Source of the DNA: Kiritimatiellia bacterium
GTDB lineage: Bacteria; Verrucomicrobiota; Kiritimatiellia; RFP12; UBA1067
DNA: 35,526 nucleotides
Assembly: GCA_017406465.1 (NCBI GenBank)
Contig: JAFQYM010000053.1
Coordinates: 1 to 35,526, forward strand
Reading direction: 5' to 3'
Numbering within the stretch: position 1 is the stretch's first letter; each line of letters begins with the position of its first letter. A program made the position numbers and the translations under genes. The notes under the pieces were generated by a model, which saw only the letters and a program-made list of their open reading frames with translations, ran no database searches and was not told where the DNA came from. This document shows, one piece after another, positions 25,384 to 32,727 of this stretch.

Positions 25384-26228
25384 TTCTCTTTCGCCTTCTC
25401 CTTCGCTGCCTTCGCCCTCTCCGCGGCGGCCTTCTTCAGGTCAGCTATCGCGTCCTTATACTCCTTCGCGGAGTCGTCCTTCGGCCATGTCTTGAGGAAG
25501 AGGTTGATCAGCCGAATCGCCTCTGCCGGATCGGCCTCGCGGTAGAGCTCGATGTCCTCCTTCACATCGCCCCTCGCGCTATCGATGGCGGAGATTATCT
25601 CCTGCGCCTCGGCGGCGACGTTGGAATCCTTCGACTTCGCCTGCTTTTCGAGGTTCTTGATGACAGATGACACGTTCTTGCCAAGCGCAAGCTGCTTCTC
25701 AAGCGACTTGAACTTCTTGAAGGTGACGTCGCCGCAGAGTGATATCGGCATGCCGATGGTGCTGAGGGTATCCACGATCTTCTCGGTGCCGTCCTTGACT
25801 CCCGCGCCGCCGTAGACGCTGACGCCCCTGTGGCTTACGACGTTGAAGAACGGCGCTTTCTGAAAGCCCACCTTGGGATCGGGATCGAGCGAGAAGTTGT
25901 AGTAGACCGGAAACGTGACCTTGTTCTTCTGGATCGCCTCCTTGACCTTTTCGTCGTTCTTCGAGCCGACGTAGTTGCCGACGACCTGAAACTTCTTCGT
26001 CTTGAACGAGCTCCAGACCTTCTCTACCTCGGGAAGATACTTGACGCTCGTCTCCTCGGAGAGATCCCAGTAATACACGAGGACGACCTTGCCGAGCAGA
26101 TCGGTCTCCGTCAACTTGGGGCCGCTCACGTGCGACTTGTCGTCGAGGTTCTTCCACTTCGCCGCGCCGCTCGCGAAAAGCGCAGAGAGCGCGCAGACCG
26201 CGACAATGGCTGCCTTCTTAGTCATCAT
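25380..26228 (-). CDS. secreted thioredoxin-fold (redoxin/TlpA-like) protein lacking CxxC, paralogue 2
   Basis: The 282-residue protein has a signal peptide (MMTKKAAIVAVCALSALFASGA). Residues about 24-165 show a TlpA/AhpC-like fold (GKVVLVYYWDLSEETSVKYLPEVEKVW; VTFPVYYNF), but the loop that normally holds CxxC reads DLSEETS, so no thiol redox activity is expected. About 100 C-terminal residues are helical and highly charged, ending in a Lys/Ala/Glu-rich tail. It resembles the preceding gene product across its length, a tandem duplication. A strong AAGGAGGAG lies inside the end of that gene and the starts overlap by ATGA. Confidence 0.75.
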   Translation of the reverse strand: MMTKKAAIVAVCALSALFASGAAKWKNLDDKSHVSGPKLTETDLLGKVVLVYYWDLSEETSVKYLPEVEKVWSSFKTKKFQVVGNYVGSKNDEKVKEAIQKNKVTFPVYYNFSLDPDPKVGFQKAPFFNVVSHRGVSVYGGAGVKDGTEKIVDTLSTIGMPISLCGDVTFKKFKSLEKQLALGKNVSSVIKNLEKQAKSKDSNVAAEAQEIISAIDSARGDVKEDIELYREADPAEAIRLINLFLKTWPKDDSAKEYKDAIADLKKAAAERAKAAKEKAKEK

Positions 26229-27166
26229 TTTTCTCCTCCTTGTGCATTAGATTTCTCTTCAGCGGACTTCAGCATAGCCGCCGTCCATGTCAAGTCCGCG
26301 ATGCAGTTCTTCGCCTCCTGCGCAACAAGCGGATTCTCGCTCTTCTTGAGGTCGGCGGAAAGCTCTATCGCCTTCTCCACCTTGTCGACGCTAAGCCTTT
26401 TCGCATTTGCGTCCTTGAAATCGTAGTCCTTCGCCTGCCGGGCAATGCGCTCGAGCTTTGCGACGCGCTTTATGTCCTTGTCTTCGTTGAACTTCGCCCA
26501 GACGTCGTCGTATACCTCCGCCTCCTTCGGAAACGTCTTGCGGAATTCCTCTATCTCAAGATACGCCCTTCCGGGGAGGACGTCGATGTCGAAGTCGATG
26601 TAGTACTTCCACTGTTTCGGCGTCTGGGGGCTGCGCATCGCCATAAGCGCGCTCGCGATCACGCCCTGGACGCGGCGTTCGTCCTTGCCGCGGTAGAAGG
26701 CCTTGCCGGTGCTGCCGATGACGTAGAGATACCCCGTCCTTTCCGGGTCGGCGTCCTTCTGCTCCTGCGTACGGACGATGTCTGCGTCCTTGTAAATCGG
26801 ATACGTGAGCTTGAGCCCCTCGGCGATGCGCTTTATCTTCTCGGCGCCCGCCTCGCCCCGATGGCTGCCAATGAGCACGAACGGCTTCATCTTGAAGGAC
26901 TGCCAGATCTCCTCCATGCTGCGCATCGACTCCACGCCGCTCTTGTCGCCGTAGTCGCGGCAGTCGACGCACACGACTTTGCCGCGCAGGTATCCGCTGG
27001 ACGCCATTCGCCCCGCGAGATGGTGTGCCGGATCGATATTCTCCCATTCGACAGGAGTCGCCGCAACTGCAAACGACGACAGCATCGCGGCAAAGATCGC
27101 CGCGATTGCGCACATGGCCGACTTGGCGCTTTCGCCAAAAGAAATCAAACCAATTGTCTTCTTCAT
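26225..27166 (-). CDS. secreted thioredoxin-fold (redoxin-like) protein, paralogue 1
   Basis: The 313-residue protein has a long signal peptide (MKKTIGLISFGESAKSAMCA, then a hydrophobic core to about residue 36). The body matches paralogue 2: WENIDPAHH, GKVVCVDCRDYGDKSGVESM, MEEIWQSFK, and a helical C-terminal half with VAQEAKNCIADL. The CVDC lies in the first strand rather than the active-site loop, so it is probably not a catalytic CxxC. I choose ATG 27166; the frame is open to 27385, but that region is the antisense of the lysozyme-like gene. The ATG lies 9 bases from a TGG-TATAAT promoter with no Shine-Dalgarno. First gene of the four-gene operon ending at the LpxC-like gene. Confidence 0.75.
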   Translation of the reverse strand: MKKTIGLISFGESAKSAMCAIAAIFAAMLSSFAVAATPVEWENIDPAHHLAGRMASSGYLRGKVVCVDCRDYGDKSGVESMRSMEEIWQSFKMKPFVLIGSHRGEAGAEKIKRIAEGLKLTYPIYKDADIVRTQEQKDADPERTGYLYVIGSTGKAFYRGKDERRVQGVIASALMAMRSPQTPKQWKYYIDFDIDVLPGRAYLEIEEFRKTFPKEAEVYDDVWAKFNEDKDIKRVAKLERIARQAKDYDFKDANAKRLSVDKVEKAIELSADLKKSENPLVAQEAKNCIADLTWTAAMLKSAEEKSNAQGGEK

Positions 27167-27175
27167 GTTTCGACT

Positions 27176-27199
27176 ATTATACCACTTTTTTGGTATAAT
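27176..27199. promoter_or_regulatory. palindromic back-to-back promoter pair
   Basis: ATTATACCA (27176-27184), CTTTTT, and TGGTATAAT (27191-27199) form a perfect 9-base inverted repeat. Each arm is an extended -10 element pointing outward: minus-strand TATAAT at 27181-27176 is 9 bases from ATG 27166, and plus-strand TATAAT at 27194-27199 is 7 bases from GTG 27207. The two boxes are 12 bases apart, too close for two polymerases at once. Confidence 0.75.
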
Positions 27200-27206
27200 T
27201 TGGGGC

Positions 27207-27731
27207 GTGAAATTCTGCCTGCATATTGTCTTCGCGTTTTTCGCGGCTACGGCGGCGATCGGCGCAGGAGCACCCGCAAAGAGCGTGGTGCCCCCTGCGA
27301 CACCTCCTGCGAAGCCCGCAGAAATGCCGAAAAAACCGCTTATCCCGACTTCGGAGTGGAAGATGATACGCCAGATCGCCGTCAACTACGACCTGAGCGA
27401 CGAGACGACATGGCTCCTCGCGGCGATTCGCCGCCACGAGAACGGACGCCCCGGGCTCGAGTTCGGCGTTGGCGGGCCGATGGATTCCGGGCACAAGGCG
27501 CACCGCTACCGCGACGGTGTAAAGTCCTTCTATGTGCAGGGATACTGGGCGGCAGGGACGATCCGCAAGCACTACACCGGCGACCTCACCGCCTTCGGGA
27601 AGCGCTACAACCCTCCGCACGCCGCGAAGTGGACAACGGCCGTCACCGCGCTCATAAAGCGCCTCAAGGCCGAGAACAACTCGACGCTCCCAGGCGTCAA
27701 GCCCGCCAAGAAAGTCATCAACCTGCCTTGA
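27207..27731 (+). CDS. secreted protein, possible lysozyme/transglycosylase-like
   Basis: The 174-residue protein starts at GTG 27207 directly after a TATAAT box (leaderless), giving a signal peptide (MKFCLHIVFAFFAATAAIGAGA). A Pro/Ala/Lys linker follows. The body, WLLAAIRRHENGRPGLEFGV, then YWAAGTIRKHYTGDLTAFGKRYNPPHAAKWTTAV, recalls lysozyme-fold muramidases, which have a Glu in the first helix and an FAxRYAP...W motif near the end. Glu in RRHENG would be the acid. The assignment is tentative: no full catalytic set can be confirmed. A hairpin spans the short space to the convergent kinase gene. Confidence 0.5.
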   Translation: MKFCLHIVFAFFAATAAIGAGAPAKSVVPPATPPAKPAEMPKKPLIPTSEWKMIRQIAVNYDLSDETTWLLAAIRRHENGRPGLEFGVGGPMDSGHKAHRYRDGVKSFYVQGYWAAGTIRKHYTGDLTAFGKRYNPPHAAKWTTAVTALIKRLKAENNSTLPGVKPAKKVINLP

Positions 27732-27742
27732 AAATTCCTTCT

Positions 27743-27766
27743 CCGGCAAGTCAGTGCTTGCGCCGG
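27743..27766. terminator. candidate shared hairpin between convergent genes
   Basis: CCGGCAAG (27743-27750) pairs with CTTG-CG-CCGG (27757-27766) with a 2-base bulge and a TCAGTG loop. It lies between the stop of the lysozyme-like gene and the stop of the histidine kinase gene and overlaps the kinase end. On the minus strand it is followed some bases later by TTTT. It is weak as a factor-independent terminator. Confidence 0.35.
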
Positions 27767-28758
27767 GAAAACAGTCGAGCGCAGGAACGCAACAACGAAA
27801 AGCGTGGCGTCATGTCGAGGGGCAAAATCACGGTGATGGTCGTTCCCTTGTCCAAGGCGGACTTGCAGTCTATCGTGCCGCCGTACAGCCTGACAACAGA
27901 ATCAACATAGGCAAGGCCATTGCCGTCGCCAGGGCGCGAGGAACTCCGCTCGGCTCGATAAAACCGTTCGAACATGTGCTTCTGGCAATCTTTCGCCATG
28001 CCAATGCCCGTATCGGCGACAGTCAACTTAACACGGCCCGGGAACTTTCGCACAAGCGAGACGGAGATCGACCCCTTGTCCGTATACTTGACGGCGTTGT
28101 CGACGAGATTGCTCACGAGACGCAGAAGTTTTTGCCTGTGCGAACGAACGACTATAGGTTCAGACGGCACATCGCAACCAAGCTTCACGCCCTTTGCCTC
28201 TGCAGCAGACTCGAACATATCGGCGAGGCCACCGATGACATCGGACAGGTCAACGTCCTCAATGGGCTCCCTGACCTCGCCGTTGTAGTTTCTGATGATT
28301 TCAGACTGCATGTCGAACATCTCGAGCAGCGTTTCGCTTGACTCCTGCATTTCCTCCAGGGCAGTCTTCGGTTCCTTATAGCCCGCGAGTGCATACTCAA
28401 CATTATGCTTGAAGCTCGACACCGGACCGCGCAAGTCATGTATAACTTCGCGAAGGAACGACTGAAGAGTCCCCACCGGCTTTGATATGGACGCCGCGGC
28501 CAGCAACAGCAAAACAATGGTGACGGCAGACAACGCCGTTGGAATCCATGTTGACTTCCTCGCCTCGAGGACGACTTGCATAAGTGCATCCTTGGACTCT
28601 GCCAAGCCCTTCAGCCGATAGGCAGAATCCGCCTCCTTCGCAAGTTTTTTGTCCGTGTCTATGACATGATATGGCATCCACACGAGCATGATCACTGCAC
28701 CGAGGATTACGACCCTGCGGAAAATTGCGCGCGCAAGCGGATCATTAGAGTATCGCAT
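27751..28758 (-). CDS. membrane sensor histidine kinase
   Basis: The 335-residue kinase has two membrane segments (about 14-30 and 72-89) with only ~40 residues between them, so little sensory domain is outside. The HisKA box EVIHDLRGPVSSFKHN carries phospho-acceptor His107. The ATPase domain shows N-box SNLVDNAVKYT, G1 VADTGIGM, F-box FERFYRA and G2 GDGNGLAYV. I start it at ATG 28758, overlapping the response regulator end by 14 bases in another frame with GAAGG upstream; GTG 28800 is an alternative. The short sensor suggests it senses a membrane or partner-protein signal. It pairs with the upstream response regulator. Confidence 0.92.
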   Translation of the reverse strand: MRYSNDPLARAIFRRVVILGAVIMLVWMPYHVIDTDKKLAKEADSAYRLKGLAESKDALMQVVLEARKSTWIPTALSAVTIVLLLLAAASISKPVGTLQSFLREVIHDLRGPVSSFKHNVEYALAGYKEPKTALEEMQESSETLLEMFDMQSEIIRNYNGEVREPIEDVDLSDVIGGLADMFESAAEAKGVKLGCDVPSEPIVVRSHRQKLLRLVSNLVDNAVKYTDKGSISVSLVRKFPGRVKLTVADTGIGMAKDCQKHMFERFYRAERSSSRPGDGNGLAYVDSVVRLYGGTIDCKSALDKGTTITVILPLDMTPRFSLLRSCARLFSRRKH

Positions 28759-29410
28759 AGCCAACGCCCTTCTTCGTTTCAATGACATTCCCCGCACCAC
28801 AGGCCTCTAAGCGCTCGCTGAGGCGCATCTTCGCCTGCCTGACGGCGTCCACCCCCAAGGTCTTTGCGCCCGGGCAGATTTCCTTGAGTATCCGCTTGGT
28901 CGGGACGAACCTGCCTTGGTTATCAAGCAGAAGCACGAGGAAATCGAACGCCTGGCCCTTGAGCTTCAGATCCTGGTTTTTGTAGAACGCCGTGCGCTCG
29001 GACTTGTTGACAACGATGGATCGATAGGCAATCACAGACTGTTCGACACCGACACGCCGCACTAATGCCGTGACATACGAAATCAATTCGTCTGCAGAAA
29101 CGGGCTTCTCGATATAGTGGTCGGCACCCGCCCGCACCACCTCGAGCCGCTCGGCCTTACCCACGTGGTTGCTGGCGCAGATGATGATCGTCTTAATCCC
29201 GTTTCGCCGCGCGTTTCTGACGATGGTTTCGCCGTCCATGCCGGGCAAGACCTGGTCGACGATGGCGACATCGTAGTCCCCGTTAACAAGCATGGAATAC
29301 CCGATGTCCCCAGCATGCGCCATGTCGCATTCGTAGCCCATGGACCGGAGCACCGCCGTGTAATCCGCCGCCTCGGAGGCGTTGTCCTCGATCACCAACG
29401 CTTTTCTCAT
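28745..29410 (-). CDS. OmpR/PhoB-family response regulator
   Basis: The 221-residue protein has a receiver (Glu8-Asp9, phospho-acceptor Asp52 in IVDQVLPGMDG, Ser80, Lys102 in IEKPVS) and a winged-helix DNA-binding domain (about 125-221) ending ETKKGVGYAIL. All phosphorylation residues are present. The ATG lies 6 bases after a TGG-TAGAAT -10 box with no Shine-Dalgarno, so the transcript is probably leaderless. It overlaps the kinase gene and is divergent from the EF-hand/large-protein genes, whose control region carries direct and inverted repeats suited to this family. Confidence 0.94.
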   Translation of the reverse strand: MRKALVIEDNASEAADYTAVLRSMGYECDMAHAGDIGYSMLVNGDYDVAIVDQVLPGMDGETIVRNARRNGIKTIIICASNHVGKAERLEVVRAGADHYIEKPVSADELISYVTALVRRVGVEQSVIAYRSIVVNKSERTAFYKNQDLKLKGQAFDFLVLLLDNQGRFVPTKRILKEICPGAKTLGVDAVRQAKMRLSERLEACGAGNVIETKKGVGYAIL

Positions 29411-29416
29411 GCGGTT

Positions 29417-29422
29417 ATTCTA
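29417..29422 (-). promoter_or_regulatory. extended -10 promoter of the response regulator
   Basis: The minus strand reads AAAAATGG-TAGAAT, 6 bases from the ATG at 29410. Transcription would begin at or next to the start codon. Confidence 0.6.
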
Positions 29423-29474
29423 CCATTTTTTCGTTGCGTGGAACAGTCCCAAGGCCACACGACAACCACCGCAT

Positions 29475-29567
29475 GTCACGCAAAGTCACGACTTTCGTCC
29501 GTTCGTGACTTCCAAGTAACGATACAAATCGACAATACTTGGTAAAATTCCAAGTAAATTGTATAAA
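29475..29567 (+). promoter_or_regulatory. repeat-rich control region of the EF-hand/surface-protein genes
   Basis: GTCACG is repeated with a 10-base period (29475-29480 and 29485-29490), a spacing typical of OmpR/PhoB sites. GTCACGA (29485-29491) also pairs with TCGTGAC (29503-29509). TTCCAAGTAA occurs twice, 38 bases apart (29510-29519 and 29548-29557). ACTTGG-TAAAATT-CCAAGT (29537-29555) is a perfect inverted repeat covering a TTGGTA -35 box (29539-29544), which is 17 bases from TATAAA (-10, 29562-29567). The ATG follows 12 bases after the -10. Confidence 0.6.
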
Positions 29568-29579
29568 AGGTCTGTCGCT

Positions 29580-30056
29580 ATGCACAAAACCATATCCGCA
29601 CTGATCGCTACGCTCACCGCAGCCGTCGCCTGCGCAGCAAACTCGTTCACATGGCCGCAGCTTCCCGAAGGGACTTTGCCCGACACCGAAGTGTCGACCA
29701 ATATCGTGCTTCATGTCAACAGTCAGAGACTAGAGCGGTTCACGCTCAGTCTTGAAACGACATGCTGCACCTCCAACGAGGTCCTTGTCGCAATCGGATG
29801 CGACTCCGACGGGAACGGCGAACTGTCGTTCGATGAAGCCGACCTTGCGTTCGGCACCGACTGCGGAGGACGGTATCTCGCCGACTACCGTACGCAGGCC
29901 ATCGTCAGCCATTCCGGTTCCTCTATCATCATCGACAAGAAAAATTTCAATCCCGGCTGGAACCTCGCCAAAATAATCAAGCGCGGGCTCGGCGAAGTCG
30001 GGGAGGAGATAACCGAAACAGTCGAGAACGTGCAGTTCACCATCAGAATACGATAA
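29580..30056 (+). CDS. small secreted EF-hand protein
   Basis: The 158-residue protein starts at ATG 29580 and has a signal peptide (MHKTISALIATLTAAVACAA). A beta-rich stretch precedes one canonical EF-hand calcium loop, DSDGNGELSFDE (residues 75-86: D, D, N, G, L, E at loop positions 1, 3, 5, 6, 8, 12), followed by DLAFGTDCGGRYLADY. The C-terminal third is amphipathic and ends in FTIRIR. A seven-codon upstream extension (TTG 29559) overlaps the -10 box and is not used here. It sits 12 bases before the 701-residue membrane protein gene, suggesting the two work as a pair. No named family recognised; calcium binding is expected from the loop. Confidence 0.75.
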   Translation: MHKTISALIATLTAAVACAANSFTWPQLPEGTLPDTEVSTNIVLHVNSQRLERFTLSLETTCCTSNEVLVAIGCDSDGNGELSFDEADLAFGTDCGGRYLADYRTQAIVSHSGSSIIIDKKNFNPGWNLAKIIKRGLGEVGEEITETVENVQFTIRIR

Positions 30057-30068
30057 AGGGAGACGACC

Positions 30069-32174
30069 ATGAACATGAACTGGCATCTCGTGGCGTTAAT
30101 CGTTGGATTCGCCTTCTATGGATTCCTCGCATGGCTTGCCACAAAACGACTCGTTTCCTCTGGTCTTAGCCAGATGCGAAAACTGCCGCGCGCCATGCAG
30201 GCGATCTTCCTAATCATCGCCATAGTCGCGACAGTCGAAGCGCAGAAAGCCAACACGAACGGCAACAACAATGCCAGCGGCGGGACAAACGGCATAATGA
30301 ACGCCGGAGCGCAATTCTTGTCGCCAAACCACGGACCGCCCGTCGCCCTGCAAAACGGCATGACGGCAATGATGCAACACAACGCACTTCTGCAACGGCT
30401 TCAAAACACAGGCGTCCCGACGCTGACCACGAATGATGTCATCAATGGATACTGCGTCCTGACAGAGATACCAGCTCCCGATGTCGAGCTGCCGACGAAC
30501 GCCGTTCCCGTCGGGAACTGGCATGTGCACGGCGCGTCATCCCCCTTCGGCGCGAACAAGACAGACTTCCCTGGATTCCCCTTCCCGTTCGGAAAGGATG
30601 CAATGCTGTCATCCTATACCTGGTTCTTCCACGACGGCAAGATACGCGCCAATCTTCGCGACGCGGGCACCGAGATCGATTCGGGAATCGGCGCCGTCAC
30701 CGCCGTACCTGACGAAAGCATGCTCGCGAGAAGCGAAGGTGAAGACGGAGAACAGACAATGTGGTGGTGGCATTTCTATGCACTGCCCAACACCAACGAA
30801 CCGGTTACTGCCGCGATAACGCTGTATCCTGACGGCTGCTTCGCGTTGCTGACAAACGGCATCGTGCGAACATGCGCCCCGGTCCGTCCACTGGATTGGA
30901 TTAGAATCTCCGCGCCCTCAGTCATCATGCGCAACGGAGAGACGAACATCGTGTCCGCCTCACTTTCCGCCCCTTACAACGTGGACGCACTTCCAACGAT
31001 AACGTGTGTCGAAGGCGCAAACCATGTATCCATAGAGACGATAGATGCACAGACTCTCTCCGTGCACGGCATTTCGACAAGCGAAGCGGTCGACGACGTC
31101 AAGTTTGCCGCAAGCGTGACGGTATGCGGCGAGACCTACACCGCGACTCAGTCGCTGACGGTCGCATCAGTCAAATATCTCCACGTGGATTCTTCGGTCG
31201 CGGGGACAAGCCCCAATCCCCCGCCCTTCATCGGCGAGACGGCCTGCCCATTCTCGATCACCAACAGTCTTGCGCCGGACAAGCATCTCGTCGTGCCTTT
31301 CTGCAATGTTGCAACACTTGGCGCGAACGGATTTTCCATCGCCAACTTCACGATCTACATGCATCTCGAACTCGAGCCAGAGGGAGTCTTCGGGTATGAT
31401 CTTCCAGGCGAATGGGAGCTAATCGAGGCTGTCCCAGAGGCGAGCGGTTCACTCGTCTCGATATCGCCCTTCGACGCAGAATTCCGAAATCCCAAGAAAG
31501 GCGGCGTCTACCGATTTAGGGCCCGAGTCGGCGGCTCCCCTTGGACGGAGGCCAACATCGTCCTTCCAGTGTGCGGGGCAGGAGTCGAAGACATTTTCAT
31601 AAGCGACCTCGCCATTACGCGCACAATCATGGCAAACCTCTGCGTCAAATACGACTGGGAAACACGGAACAGCCCTATGTTTGGGTTGAAATGGTTCGTC
31701 CGCGAAGGCGCAGGCGACTATCTCGGACGTCCGGACAACCAGCAGCGCAAAACGACATGGCGATACAATCAGGTAAACGACCTGACCGGCTTCGGCGCAG
31801 TCGCGACCTTCTACGGCTATCCAACACGAATGGCAAAGTTGAGCAACATGACAGTCGGCTTCGGATCGATGCTGATCGGAGTCAGCAACTTCCGGCAGGA
31901 CATGTCGCAGTATATAGGAACGGACAACGATGCAACGGCGACACTGAGCTGGAACTGCGGCACAGGGCTCGCTGCGCCAGGCGTCAACATCTCATCGAAC
32001 TGCGCCGCTTGCGCAAAGGCAATGTGGAACGTGGCGGACGACAAGGTCCGGCGGCTTTGGCCGAACAACCTGCCGGCGGACAACCACGACCCCTACTCCT
32101 ACACAGTGGACTACAACTTCTACTTCATCTCCCCGGGGCTAATCAACATGGGTCTGGACGAATTCGGCTTTTAG
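30069..32174 (+). CDS. large membrane-anchored extracytoplasmic protein of unknown family
   Basis: The 701-residue protein begins with two hydrophobic segments (about 5-25 and 43-60), then an Asn/Gly-rich linker (about 63-75). A long extracytoplasmic region follows. It contains HVHGASSPFG, a Trp-rich MWWWHFYALPNTNEP, beta-sandwich-like stretches (about 275-365, ISAPSVIMRNGETNIVSASL), and a C-terminal part with GLKWFVREGAGDYLG and an ISSNCAACAKAMW segment. I do not recognise a family; no catalytic motif is evident. GGGAG lies before ATG 30069. It probably forms a surface or envelope structure with the EF-hand protein and is followed by the 153-residue secreted protein. Confidence 0.75.
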   Translation: MNMNWHLVALIVGFAFYGFLAWLATKRLVSSGLSQMRKLPRAMQAIFLIIAIVATVEAQKANTNGNNNASGGTNGIMNAGAQFLSPNHGPPVALQNGMTAMMQHNALLQRLQNTGVPTLTTNDVINGYCVLTEIPAPDVELPTNAVPVGNWHVHGASSPFGANKTDFPGFPFPFGKDAMLSSYTWFFHDGKIRANLRDAGTEIDSGIGAVTAVPDESMLARSEGEDGEQTMWWWHFYALPNTNEPVTAAITLYPDGCFALLTNGIVRTCAPVRPLDWIRISAPSVIMRNGETNIVSASLSAPYNVDALPTITCVEGANHVSIETIDAQTLSVHGISTSEAVDDVKFAASVTVCGETYTATQSLTVASVKYLHVDSSVAGTSPNPPPFIGETACPFSITNSLAPDKHLVVPFCNVATLGANGFSIANFTIYMHLELEPEGVFGYDLPGEWELIEAVPEASGSLVSISPFDAEFRNPKKGGVYRFRARVGGSPWTEANIVLPVCGAGVEDIFISDLAITRTIMANLCVKYDWETRNSPMFGLKWFVREGAGDYLGRPDNQQRKTTWRYNQVNDLTGFGAVATFYGYPTRMAKLSNMTVGFGSMLIGVSNFRQDMSQYIGTDNDATATLSWNCGTGLAAPGVNISSNCAACAKAMWNVADDKVRRLWPNNLPADNHDPYSYTVDYNFYFISPGLINMGLDEFGF

Positions 32175-32242
32175 CCGATGCCCCATGCCATGCCCCAAAG
32201 AAAATCAAAACAGGAAACATAGATAACGAAAGGACGAGACAA

Positions 32243-32704
32243 ATGAACCACAAGACAACGACAATCCTCTCTGCACTCGCGACGATCGCCGCTGCGACAC
32301 TCTGCGCAGCGCCTTCCTCAAACACTGTCGAAGCCGTCACGCAGGACTGGAGGCAGGGCAACTACTCGAACGTCTACGAGCTCGCGCAGGCGCGGTTTGC
32401 TGTCAACTCAAACGATCTCGTCGCCGCACATCTCATGATGGAATTCGACACGGCGTTCTCGAGCAGGGAAGCGGCATCCAACTCCATCATGCGCCTCGTG
32501 CGGATATCCGACGAAGTGACGCTTCCGGCATACACGAATCTCTATGGCATGGTCAGATCCGGATGGATCTGGTACGCGAGCGAGTTCTTCCCGTCGCTTA
32601 CCGATACGCAACTGGAGCAGCATCACACCTGGGCTCTGACGACCCGGCACGAGATGTCCTCTGACTTCATGCTGAAGCTTCTCTGGAAGAACAACCTCTG
32701 GTGA
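32243..32704 (+). CDS. secreted protein of unknown function
   Basis: The 153-residue protein has a signal peptide (MNHKTTTILSALATIAAATLCA) and a helical body (VEAVTQDWRQGNYSNVYELAQARFAVNSNDLVAAHLMMEFD) with a TPR-like look, a Trp-rich later part (SGWIWYASEFF) and an end at WKNNLW. AAAGGA lies before ATG 32243. The frame is open much farther upstream, but that is an out-of-frame shadow of the 701-residue gene. No family recognised; its position between the large protein and the winged-helix gene places it in the same transcript. Confidence 0.75.
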   Translation: MNHKTTTILSALATIAAATLCAAPSSNTVEAVTQDWRQGNYSNVYELAQARFAVNSNDLVAAHLMMEFDTAFSSREAASNSIMRLVRISDEVTLPAYTNLYGMVRSGWIWYASEFFPSLTDTQLEQHHTWALTTRHEMSSDFMLKLLWKNNLW

Positions 32705-32727
32705 CTTAGACAAGGAGCCGCACAGAA

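Noticed and set aside
27167..27385. Longer start for thioredoxin-fold paralogue 1
   Set aside because: It would cover the promoter palindrome and the antisense of the lysozyme-like gene; ATG 27166 gives a proper signal peptide.
31541..32242. N-terminal extension of the 153-residue secreted protein
   Set aside because: The upstream frame is an Arg/His-rich shadow of the 701-residue gene; ATG 32243 has a Shine-Dalgarno and starts a signal peptide.
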